Assembly: GCA_946404685.1 (NCBI GenBank)
Contig: CAMJEK010000006.1
Span: forward strand, 1 to 33,816
DNA from: an uncultured Candidatus Saccharibacteria bacterium
Lineage (GTDB): Bacteria > Patescibacteriota > Saccharimonadia > Saccharimonadales > Saccharimonadaceae
Reading direction: 5' to 3'
Length of the DNA: 33,816 nucleotides
Below, in pieces: positions 1 through 8,497 of the stretch. The notes under the pieces were generated by a model. It worked only from the letters and a program-made list of their open reading frames with translations. It did not search any database and was not told the origin of the DNA. Each line of letters starts with the position of its first letter. Position 1 is the stretch's first letter. Position numbers and translations under genes: made by a program.

Positions 1-351
1 ACGACTTTTATCTTGCAGAATTTTATTAAAAACGATGGCGACTATCGCGAAATTGTGATTAATTACAGAGCTCTTCTTTCAATCTTCCGTTCGTCTGGCG
101 GAAAGGATCATCGCAACAATACTTCGCTGGGTGGCTCTGCGAAAATTGTTGAGGATGCGGACGAGGAGCTTCTTAGGCTAGCGGAGTCCGCTGCGCGCGT
201 CATGAAAATTGAGTTTGCCGGCGTTGACGTGATGAAAGATCAGGATTCTGGCGAATATTATATTCTTGAAATCAACCGCACGCCGCAATTTGCTTCCGGC
301 TCTTTTGTGAATGAAAAAACCGAAGCTTTGAAAAAATATTTGAAGAATTAG
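1..351 (+). CDS. ATP-grasp (RimK-like) protein, C-terminal fragment (5' end outside window)
   Basis: Open frame continues to window start; 'YREIVINYRALLSIFRSSGGKDHRNNTSLGGSAKIVEDADEELLRLAESAARVMKIEFAGVDVMKD...YYILEINRTPQF' matches the ATP-grasp C-terminal pattern (GG..aN.slGg, D.....yvlEiN). Confidence 0.75.
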   Translation, partial: TTFILQNFIKNDGDYREIVINYRALLSIFRSSGGKDHRNNTSLGGSAKIVEDADEELLRLAESAARVMKIEFAGVDVMKDQDSGEYYILEINRTPQFASGSFVNEKTEALKKYLKN

Positions 352-1199
352 ATTCCGCTCATAATAAGCAGAACGTTTCGGTGCTCAGCGCCGTCAAACG
401 TGTTTAGACGATCTGGCTTTCTTGGATCTTTTAAGAAATCCCCAGCAAAGTTTTTGGCGCATTCGTTCTGGATTTTTTCTCTGATGTTGGACTTGAGATC
501 GGTAAGTTTGGCGCAGACTAAAAATTCCAGTTTTGCGTCGAGGGAGATTTCTGGAAAATCAGCAAGGATAATGTCCTCGGATTTTTTGAGCAGTGCGCGG
601 TAGGCCGCGGTTCTTGATGGGTCGACCGGTCTTACATAGAAGTTGGTGTCACAAAGAATAATGTGGGTAACAAAGTAGACGAACGCGGTCTGATTTTTGA
701 ATTCGTGGGCAGCGGCAAAATCAATAAGCTTTTTAAATGGGTCCTTACCGGATGGAAAAAGAGTTTCGGCGAGACAGACGACGTTAATGGCGAAAGTCGA
801 GAGAGTTTCGAGAGCGTTCGGGTCATTTAGAAGACTGGCTCCTAGTTGATGAAGTTTTTCTTCTGGATAGATGTTGGTTAGTTTTTCTCGAATATCAATT
901 CCGTATTCATTCTTGAGATGGTTTACGCGAAATAACGCAGCTTCGATAGCGTAAAGATGATCGTATTTTTCAAAAAACTCTTTGCGTTCTTCTAGGAAGT
1001 TGACCGATGAATAGTCATTGTCTTCTAGGATCTGTTCAATGTTTTGGTCCGGAATATTATTTTTCAAAAACTCATCAAAATCATGAACCTTGAAAAAGTT
1101 TTTGATGCGTGTTGCAAAATGAAATTTCTTTTCTGGGCTTAATTCATCAAGATGCGCAAGATAATAGTCTTTTGCGCGAGCAGAAAGATTTTCGTTCAT
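348..1199 (-). CDS. hypothetical helical protein (283 aa)
   Basis: Long ORF; extended -10 TGCTACAAT 6 nt upstream of ATG; no recognised domain. Confidence 0.75.
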   Translation of the reverse strand: MNENLSARAKDYYLAHLDELSPEKKFHFATRIKNFFKVHDFDEFLKNNIPDQNIEQILEDNDYSSVNFLEERKEFFEKYDHLYAIEAALFRVNHLKNEYGIDIREKLTNIYPEEKLHQLGASLLNDPNALETLSTFAINVVCLAETLFPSGKDPFKKLIDFAAAHEFKNQTAFVYFVTHIILCDTNFYVRPVDPSRTAAYRALLKKSEDIILADFPEISLDAKLEFLVCAKLTDLKSNIREKIQNECAKNFAGDFLKDPRKPDRLNTFDGAEHRNVLLIMSGI

Positions 1200-1216
1200 A
1201 TTATTATTGTAGCAGA

Positions 1217-1432
1217 TTAGATAGTAATGCGAGTTTCGACGCAGCCGGTAGAGAGATTGCGAACGACTAGATCAACGCCGTTAGCAGCGCGTTCGATACG
1301 GTGAGTAACATAGCCGGAAGAATTGCGGACAACAAGCGAGTTGGAGACAAGACTGCCTTCAATATATGATGAGCCATCTGGCCCGCGATAGATAACGCCG
1401 TTTCTTAGCAGCATTTCTTCCAAATACGCCAT
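1217..1432 (-). CDS. small beta-rich hypothetical protein (about 71 aa) with an internal repeat
   Basis: ORF 1217..1471; internal ATG at 1432 has an SD (AAGGGAG) upstream and is the likelier start. Confidence 0.6.
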   Translation of the reverse strand: MAYLEEMLLRNGVIYRGPDGSSYIEGSLVSNSLVVRNSSGYVTHRIERAANGVDLVVRNLSTGCVETRITI

Positions 1433-1509
1433 TGTTTCTCCCTTGAATTTTAAATAGTGTAGACCTATCAAAAAGGAAATGCAAGCATAGGCGTGAAGAA
1501 TTTAGGAAA

Positions 1510-2400
1510 TTAGTTCCAGAATCCGCGTTTTTTGGAGTTTTTGAATTCTTCGAGGAGCTCTTTTTGCTTTTTAGAAAGGTTTTTTGGAGTTTCAACAATG
1601 ACTGTTACGATGTGTGGGCCGCGATCTCCGTCAGCACGGAATGGGACACCATGGCCGGAAAGTTTGAATGGAGTTCCGGATTGAGTGCCGGCTGGGACTT
1701 TCATGGTGATTTTGCCATCGACAGTTTCGACTTCGATTTCGCAACCGAGCGCAGCGTCGACCATGCTGATGACTTCTTCGCTAAGAATGATATTCCCTTC
1801 ACGAGTAAGATGCTTATGTGGTTTAACACGAATGCGAACGTAGAGGTCGCCTTTTTCGCCGTCTGGAGTTGGGGCTTCGCCGCCTTTGCCACGGAGACGA
1901 ATTGACATACCATCGTCGATGCCGGCTGGGATTTTGATTTTGAGATCTTTGCCGTTGTAGTCGACGGTTTTGGTGGTACCGAAAATTGCTTCTTCAAAAG
2001 TTAACGTGACTTGAACCTGGTAATCGTCGCCACGGCGTGGACGGCGAGGACCGCCAAAGCCGAAGAGGCTGCCCAAAATATCTTCAAATCCACCGCCACC
2101 AAAATCGAAGTTGAAGGATTGGCCATTGAAGTTGAAGTTGCCATTCTGGAATGGATTACCGCCAGCAGCGCCACCACCAACACCGGCATGGCCGAATTGG
2201 TCGTAACGAGCGCGCTTTTGTTTGTCGCTCAAAACATCGTGAGCCTCATTGATCTCTTTAAACTTAGCCTCGGCTTCTTTGTCACCAGGGTTTTTGTCCG
2301 GATGATATTTGACCGCGAGTTTACGATAGGCCTTCTTTATCTCATCATCAGATGCGTTTTTGGAAACGCCAAGAACTTCATAATAATCACGTTTTGCCAT
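1510..2400 (-). CDS. dnaJ: DnaJ-family chaperone (J domain, G/F-rich region, C-terminal domains; no Cys-rich zinc finger)
   Basis: '[55 protein letters not shown]' with HPD motif, GF-rich linker, '[16 protein letters not shown]', '[21 protein letters not shown]'; CxxCxGxG repeats absent. Confidence 0.92.
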   Translation of the reverse strand: MAKRDYYEVLGVSKNASDDEIKKAYRKLAVKYHPDKNPGDKEAEAKFKEINEAHDVLSDKQKRARYDQFGHAGVGGGAAGGNPFQNGNFNFNGQSFNFDFGGGGFEDILGSLFGFGGPRRPRRGDDYQVQVTLTFEEAIFGTTKTVDYNGKDLKIKIPAGIDDGMSIRLRGKGGEAPTPDGEKGDLYVRIRVKPHKHLTREGNIILSEEVISMVDAALGCEIEVETVDGKITMKVPAGTQSGTPFKLSGHGVPFRADGDRGPHIVTVIVETPKNLSKKQKELLEEFKNSKKRGFWN

Positions 2401-2446
2401 ACCAATAATTATACGCTTCTAGCAGTCGGAATGCAAGAGTGCCAAC

Positions 2447-3184
2447 TTAGTAGATGGTGCGATAGGTTACCTTGATTTCATAATCATCAAGGTTGATTCC
2501 TTTTTCTTTAAGATAGGCTTCCGCCTCTTGAGCCTTTTGGCTTCTGTATGCCGCGACTCTTCCTTCTAGATATACGCTTTCTGACGGATCTAGCGAGATT
2601 TCTATCGCATAGCCACTGGCGCTAGTGTCTGATGATCGAGGGATAAGATAGTATCCTTTGCCAGTATAAGGAAGGACATATAGTAGTGGGTCTGGTTCTT
2701 TGAATTCCTCAACGTCGTCGCAGGTTTCACTGTACTTCAGATCGTCCTTCTTAGGACACGTGATTGTGGCGCTGCCTTTATCAATCTCTGGGGCGCTGCC
2801 ATCACCTTTCGTCCATGTATATCGTATGATGAATGAGTATCCGAGTTTTTCGATATCGATAGTGCCACGAGTGGTATATGACCTTTTACCGTTGCCGCGG
2901 TCAAGAACTTCGGTTTTACACGTTTCTTTGCGAAAAGTTGCAACGTATGGCGCGCTAACGCCTTTATTATTTCTTCTGTTTTGGATTTTTAGATACTTCA
3001 TGATGTCGCCATAAAGTATTTCCTTCGAGTCCGAATCAATTCCTTCCGAGCACTCACTAATGTTGGAAATTTCGAATTCAGCTTTTGGTCTAATCACAAA
3101 GAATATCAGTATTATTAAAATTACAATGGCGAGTAATCCACCGACAACCATCAGTAGTCTATTTCTTTTTCCTTCATCTATCAT
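2447..3184 (-). CDS. bitopic membrane protein in T4SS-like operon (N-terminal TM, about 210 aa extracytoplasmic domain with 4 Cys)
   Basis: 'LLMVVGGLLAIVILIILIFFVI' TM helix; start overlaps upstream stop (TAATG). Confidence 0.75.
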   Translation of the reverse strand: MIDEGKRNRLLMVVGGLLAIVILIILIFFVIRPKAEFEISNISECSEGIDSDSKEILYGDIMKYLKIQNRRNNKGVSAPYVATFRKETCKTEVLDRGNGKRSYTTRGTIDIEKLGYSFIIRYTWTKGDGSAPEIDKGSATITCPKKDDLKYSETCDDVEEFKEPDPLLYVLPYTGKGYYLIPRSSDTSASGYAIEISLDPSESVYLEGRVAAYRSQKAQEAEAYLKEKGINLDDYEIKVTYRTIY

Positions 3185-4722
3185 TAGAACTGTTCTCCCA
3201 AATGATTAAGTCTTAGCTTTGCAGAAAGATCAACAAAGGTAAATTTGTCAGTATATTTATACTGTCTCACGCCAATGTGATGGTTCGCCAAATTGTTTTC
3301 TATCGTGACAATTTCACCAGAATCCGTAACGCCAATTACGATACCAGTGTGGCCCGCCTCTGCTCCTTTATCTTGAGAAAACACACTGAATGCAGTTGGC
3401 GTACTGCTGACGGTTAGATCACTGTTTGCTGTTAGCATTTTTGATACGACTTGGCCACCAGCCCCACCACCATATACATAATCCGTCATCATGGTCACAA
3501 ACCATCCAGACATTGACGTACACTGGCCACAGTATGTGCCGCCCCAGCACCCGCTAGGCGCCGAACTACCAGAAACCATTCCCTTATCTTTCATTGTTTG
3601 CCAGACCGTTGCGTCCGCCGATACACTACTATCATCCCCCGGGGTATCCGTCGCGACATCGATTGTGGCTGCTTCCGGAATTTTGTAGTTTGTACCATAG
3701 AGTCTGTTCGTGTCATAAATGAATTGCTGCAGATATGATAGTGCACTACCTGGATCTGTTACGTTTACACACGTCCCACCAACTGAACTTCGGACTGTCT
3801 GAACATCACCGGACGATTCGTTTTCGATAAAATCAAAACTGCCGCTTTGATACATAGAATATACCCGCTCAGCCTCTTCTGCCCTGGCAGTATATTCACT
3901 ACCTCCAACGCCACAGGTGCTACAGACCTCATAATGCTCAGCGGCGTAGTGAGCATAGTCTTCAACTGTTGTTTGTGAAAAGAATCCATTGTAGCTAGGC
4001 GAGTTTAGTTCCTCCCACATATATTTGATCGTTGAACACCATAACGCCCAATAGTCAGCGTCGGAGCCGGTTTCTTCTACAATCTTATCGTGGAGTTGAG
4101 TGTCGTTATAGGTGCCATAAGTTTTGTAGGCGTCTCCCTCAAAGTATTTGCTAAGGCCCAGGTTGTCCATCATATTTAGATATCCTTCCCTACGGCCATG
4201 CGAAGTCCATTGCACAATACCAAGACCAATTCCGGCGACTTCAGACCCTGTTGCATATCTGCTGTATATTGCGGTCATACAGGAATCATGGTGTGCGCCA
4301 TTGGTTCCATCAAGGTGAATTGTATAGGCTTGTCCTTCTTTGGTTAGACAATTGGTATTTCTGGCGTTGATATATGCCTGCTCCTGCCTCGTTGGCGAAC
4401 CGCCTTCGTGAAGAATGTTTCCAATAAGGCCGGCTGCTTGTTCTGGAGTAAAACCGGCGTACCTTAATGCAGACCATAGCCTCTCTTCCCTGGTTTCACC
4501 AACAATTTTACAATCCCCACCGCCACCGCATAGTGATCGTGCAAAATTTTCCCCTGGATCATAGAACCAGATATCGGAAGCGATAAATTTATCAGAGAGG
4601 TCGCGGCCGGCAAAAGCCGGAGAGGAAGTAAGAAGCGGAGCAAAAACTGCTTGAAGAGCAAGAACCATAAAGACGGCAAAATAGCCGAGGCGCTGGCTAA
4701 GTTTTTGCCTCTTCATTCGCAT
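3184..4722 (-). CDS. secreted peptidoglycan hydrolase: phage-tail-lysozyme-like domain plus CHAP amidase-like domain
   Basis: Signal peptide; 'LRYAGFTPEQAAGLIGNILHEGG...GLGIVQWTSHGRREGYL' lysozyme-like; 'GTYCGQCTSMSGWFVTMM...AGHTGIVIGVTDSGEIVTIENN' CHAP Cys/His pattern; TAATG overlap with the upstream virB4-like gene. Confidence 0.8.
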   Translation of the reverse strand: MRMKRQKLSQRLGYFAVFMVLALQAVFAPLLTSSPAFAGRDLSDKFIASDIWFYDPGENFARSLCGGGGDCKIVGETREERLWSALRYAGFTPEQAAGLIGNILHEGGSPTRQEQAYINARNTNCLTKEGQAYTIHLDGTNGAHHDSCMTAIYSRYATGSEVAGIGLGIVQWTSHGRREGYLNMMDNLGLSKYFEGDAYKTYGTYNDTQLHDKIVEETGSDADYWALWCSTIKYMWEELNSPSYNGFFSQTTVEDYAHYAAEHYEVCSTCGVGGSEYTARAEEAERVYSMYQSGSFDFIENESSGDVQTVRSSVGGTCVNVTDPGSALSYLQQFIYDTNRLYGTNYKIPEAATIDVATDTPGDDSSVSADATVWQTMKDKGMVSGSSAPSGCWGGTYCGQCTSMSGWFVTMMTDYVYGGGAGGQVVSKMLTANSDLTVSSTPTAFSVFSQDKGAEAGHTGIVIGVTDSGEIVTIENNLANHHIGVRQYKYTDKFTFVDLSAKLRLNHLGEQF

Positions 4723-6554
4723 TAGCGTCTCCCTTGAGTGGCAGCCGGGTTGGTCGTGATGAGTGATTCCTCTGTCTCAGAAGCGATGATCTGGATGTGG
4801 ACGTGGTTTTGACCAGCAAAGAAGAGACCTTGTCCGACTGGGAAGTTGGATAGACGACGTTTCTCTTCCTCGGTGAGTTTGAAGACATCGGAAAGGACAT
4901 CGACTGCGGAAGTTGATTGCTTCAAGAGAAGTTGCATAGATGAGTTTGCCACGATGGCGCGACCCATTTTGGTGCTCATGAAATCCTCAACGTCTTGAGT
5001 AATAGTAGTGAGACCAAGATAGTACTTACGAGCACGCTTAGCGAGACTAAAGAGGAAGTTGGCTGAATCTTCATGTTGCATGAGCTGCCAGGCCTCATCA
5101 ACGATGAGGAGGCGTTTCCTTTGGTCGGCACGAACAATATTCCAAATATGTGAGAGGACGATGTACATAGCTACTGGACGAAGCTCATCCTCGAGATCGC
5201 GAATGTTGAATACGACCATTGGATTATTGATGTTGACGTTGGATTGCTGAGAGAAGATACCTGCAAAGGTACCCGTTGTATATTTGCGAAGACGCTGAGC
5301 AAGATCTGGACCAGTGCCACCCATGTGAAGAAGGGTGTCGTAGAGGTTCGCGATGGTTGGTGGAGTGGATTGATGAGTCAAAGGATCGCTAGTGATACCA
5401 ACACGAGCATAGGTGTCGATCAAGGCTTGGTCGAGATCGGCCTCTTCGTTGGCGGTGAGGGCTGGAACCATTTGGCCACCGGCAGAGATTTGGTTGCCAC
5501 CAAGCATGAGACGAAGGAGGCCATGTAGTGTCACGAGGTTAGCACGGAGCGCATCGTTTGCATCTTCGGAGTCAACGACTTTTGGAAGGTCGAATGGGTT
5601 AATGCGAACGTCAGAGTTTAGAGACAGGCGAATATACGAGCCGCCAACGGCATCACAGAGTTTTTGATACTCGTTTTCTGGGTCGATAATGATAATTTCG
5701 GAGCCAACCATCATTGAGCGCAAAGCTTCGAGCTTCACAGTAAATGATTTACCAGCACCAGATTTTGCGAAGACGACCATGTTGGCATTTTCTAGAGAGA
5801 AACGATCGAAGATAACGAGACCGTTATTGTGCATGTTGATGCCGTATAAAATACCTTTATCCTGAGTAAGATCGGCAGACGTGAATGGGAAGCTAGTCGA
5901 GATTGCGCCAGTGTTCATGTTGCGGCGAATTTGGAGTTGGTCTGTACATTGTGGGAGAGTAGAGTTCATACCCTGCTCTTGTTGAGAGGTAGCGACTTTT
6001 GAGAAGACCATTTGCTGGCCAAAGATGGTTTCAATTTTTTGCTGAACAAATTTTAGCTCGTCCAAAGAATCAGCCCAAAGAGTAACATAAAGACCGAAAC
6101 GGAAGAATCTTTCAGCACCAACCTGAAGCTGATCACGAAGTTCCTCGGCATCGTTGATGGCGGCTTCGAGCTCTGGGTCACGAACTTTGCCTTTTTCAGC
6201 ATTCAAATTCATGGAAGCTTCAAGCTGAGTCACCTTGGTGCGGAGGTTTTTCATAACGACTGCGGATTCGACCGGATAAATATACATAGAGACGTCAATA
6301 ACTTCATCCATGTTGATGATTGGGGAGATCCAACCAGTGTAGATGGAACGTGGGTAGCCATAGACATAGAGCGTGCGGCCATATTTGGTGCCGAGGCGGA
6401 AATAATCGGAATGGATTTCGATTGAAGAAGGTGAGATGAGGTCGCGGAGGGTGTTGGTCCCCTGCTCAAAGGCTCTTTGGATGCGGGCGGCTTCATCAGC
6501 CTGGGCCTGAGCAGCGAGTTCGGCCTGAGTTGGGGCTTTTTGTTTTCTAGCCAT
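4722..6554 (-). CDS. VirB4/TraC-like T4SS ATPase
   Basis: Walker A 'FAKSGAGKSFTVKLEALRSMMVGSEIIIIDPENEYQKL', Walker B 'KRLLIVDEAWQLMQHEDSANFLFSLAKRARKYYLGLTTITQDVEDFM'. Confidence 0.92.
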   Translation of the reverse strand: MARKQKAPTQAELAAQAQADEAARIQRAFEQGTNTLRDLISPSSIEIHSDYFRLGTKYGRTLYVYGYPRSIYTGWISPIINMDEVIDVSMYIYPVESAVVMKNLRTKVTQLEASMNLNAEKGKVRDPELEAAINDAEELRDQLQVGAERFFRFGLYVTLWADSLDELKFVQQKIETIFGQQMVFSKVATSQQEQGMNSTLPQCTDQLQIRRNMNTGAISTSFPFTSADLTQDKGILYGINMHNNGLVIFDRFSLENANMVVFAKSGAGKSFTVKLEALRSMMVGSEIIIIDPENEYQKLCDAVGGSYIRLSLNSDVRINPFDLPKVVDSEDANDALRANLVTLHGLLRLMLGGNQISAGGQMVPALTANEEADLDQALIDTYARVGITSDPLTHQSTPPTIANLYDTLLHMGGTGPDLAQRLRKYTTGTFAGIFSQQSNVNINNPMVVFNIRDLEDELRPVAMYIVLSHIWNIVRADQRKRLLIVDEAWQLMQHEDSANFLFSLAKRARKYYLGLTTITQDVEDFMSTKMGRAIVANSSMQLLLKQSTSAVDVLSDVFKLTEEEKRRLSNFPVGQGLFFAGQNHVHIQIIASETEESLITTNPAATQGRR

Positions 6555-7437
6555 TGTTTGGTTCTCCTTTTTTCACATACATTGTGGCGACGTTTGTAAA
6601 GTCGACGAGTGGCTCGCGAACTGCAGTGTCTGGGTTATTGAAATTGTAGTAGAGCGTACCGAGCTCTTTGGTGTTTAGCCTGACAGAATGGATGCCAATT
6701 TGGAATAGACCGGACATGACGGAATCGACACGGTTCGTGAGCTCTTCGAGAGCTTTTTCGTAGGTTGCGCGATCGATGCGGGTAACTTCCTGGGTCTTCT
6801 TTTTGCCGAAGGATTTGAAGAAGTTCTTGGTTTGTTCGAGCGCTTTTTCAGCATCGACGGAAGAATAATATGGGATCACGATAAAGAATGATTTGTCCAT
6901 AATGTTGGCTTCTTGAGAAAGGATGTCAATGAAGTTGATGTAGTCATCCATAAGGACGCCGAGAAGCATGTTGTCAGTGTTGCGGCGGATGTCGGTCAAG
7001 CGTTCAATATACGGGCCGATATCAACTTTTTGGGAGCGAACGAGAATTTGGGTGGTGAATTTCAAAGAGTTGAGGAAGTTTTGATATGAATACTCGACGC
7101 CTTCGCGCTCGGTGTCAGACATAAGGTCGAAGTTGATGGATTTACAGGCCACGACAGCACGGAATGAACCGTCTTTCATGATGACGACGTTGTCGCGAAT
7201 TTCGGAGATGAGTAAGGTTGATTGAGTCGAGAATGGAACTTCAGCGTTCGGAGAAACTGGGGAGGCAGCCTTGGCGGAAATTGCTGCTGCGCCAATATTC
7301 ATGGCGTTTGCCTGAGTTGGCTGAGTTTGCGCAAATGGCTGTGCCTGCATTGGCTGCGCTTGTTGCATCGGTTGCATCGGCTGGCCCGGCATGGCGACTT
7401 GCGGCTGTGTTGGTTGCATTGGATTCTGTGGATTCAT
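6547..7437 (-). CDS. VirB4/TraC N-terminal-domain-like protein, encoded separately from the ATPase
   Basis: 'STQSTLLISEIRDNVVIMKDGSFRAVVACKSINFDLMSDTEREGVEYSYQNFLNSLKFTTQILVRSQKVDIGPYIERL' resembles the VirB4 N-terminal region; 8-nt overlap with the ATPase gene; PMQ-rich N terminus. Confidence 0.7.
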   Translation of the reverse strand: MNPQNPMQPTQPQVAMPGQPMQPMQQAQPMQAQPFAQTQPTQANAMNIGAAAISAKAASPVSPNAEVPFSTQSTLLISEIRDNVVIMKDGSFRAVVACKSINFDLMSDTEREGVEYSYQNFLNSLKFTTQILVRSQKVDIGPYIERLTDIRRNTDNMLLGVLMDDYINFIDILSQEANIMDKSFFIVIPYYSSVDAEKALEQTKNFFKSFGKKKTQEVTRIDRATYEKALEELTNRVDSVMSGLFQIGIHSVRLNTKELGTLYYNFNNPDTAVREPLVDFTNVATMYVKKGEPNNG

Positions 7438-7443
7438 GTTGTT

Positions 7444-8436
7444 TTAATGCAGCGAGATAAATACTTCGCCATCATCCTTTCTTTCGTTAATTCTTTTTGC
7501 CTGTTTCGCGATGGTTGCAACGGAAAAGTCTGGGTTATTTGCTAGTTCTATTATATCTTGTTTTGGTGGATTATTGCTAATGGTTTTATCTTCGGCCGGT
7601 TCCTTAACTGGCGCCGTAACTCTTTGTTTTCCGGTATCTTCCGAATTTGGGACAACTACAACTGGTGAATTATAGTTTGGTTTTTGGATCACTGGACGAG
7701 TTGGGTTAGCTAAGTTTTGACGTGTTTCGGCTGGCTCTGAGGCTGGAGCTTCAGATGTACGCGAAGCTTCTTCTAGATTTGGAGTTTCTGGCGCTGGGGT
7801 TTCGAAACGTCTAGAAATCTTTGGAGTCTCTCCCGAAGCGGCAATCGATTCGTTTTTCTCGATGGCCGCACGCATATTTTCGAGGACTTCACGATGGTGA
7901 TTCTCGGCATCTTTTTTGATGGCGACATCGATGTTACTAAATTGGCCAGCTTCGAACATATCGGTTGTGGCGTTCGCTTCAGCAGCAAGATCGTCGCGCA
8001 TTGGGCCAGTGTTTCTGATTGAATTACCGCCAGAGTCAACGATATCGGCGAGGAAGGACAAGCGGTGAGTCGCCTCTTCGCCAGTAATGTCACGGACGCG
8101 ACTTTCTTCTACGTCGATTTTTGGAGCAGTAATTAAGATGCTAGATTCGCGCTGTCCAGGAACCCAGAGCCTTTTTCGAGGTTTGAGGTGGTATGAGACA
8201 ATCGCCGCAAGATAGGTTTCCATTGGCTGATCTTTTTTGAGCGGTAGTGAAAGGATTACAAAAAGAATGGCTGGCAAGAATGGAATAATTGAAAGCAGTG
8301 GAAAGAGTTGAAAAAGTAATACTCCGAGCGCAATGAGGCCCGCAGCGATCATCAAATAAACAACTTGACGGAACGTAAATGGGCCAAGAAGTTTGTCCTC
8401 TGCCTCGACGTCCTGAGGGACTTTATAGTTCGCCAT
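7444..8436 (-). CDS. PrgI-family (VirB3-like) membrane protein with long disordered Pro-rich C-terminal tail
   Basis: 'YKVPQDVEAEDKLLGPFTFRQVVYLMIAAGLIALGVLLFQLFPLLSIIPFLPAILFVILSLPLKKDQPMETYLAAIVSYHLKPRKRLW' is the PrgI-family pattern. Confidence 0.85.
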   Translation of the reverse strand: MANYKVPQDVEAEDKLLGPFTFRQVVYLMIAAGLIALGVLLFQLFPLLSIIPFLPAILFVILSLPLKKDQPMETYLAAIVSYHLKPRKRLWVPGQRESSILITAPKIDVEESRVRDITGEEATHRLSFLADIVDSGGNSIRNTGPMRDDLAAEANATTDMFEAGQFSNIDVAIKKDAENHHREVLENMRAAIEKNESIAASGETPKISRRFETPAPETPNLEEASRTSEAPASEPAETRQNLANPTRPVIQKPNYNSPVVVVPNSEDTGKQRVTAPVKEPAEDKTISNNPPKQDIIELANNPDFSVATIAKQAKRINERKDDGEVFISLH

Positions 8437-8465
8437 ATATCATATATTATAACATAAGCGAAAAC

Positions 8466-8495
8466 AAAAACCACCAGGTTAAACTGGTGGTTTTT
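8466..8495 (-). terminator. intrinsic terminator (bidirectional-looking) after the VirB6-like gene
   Basis: AAAAACCACCAG-gttaaa-CTGGTGGTTTTT hairpin with T-rich tail. Confidence 0.8.
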
Positions 8496-8497
8496 TA

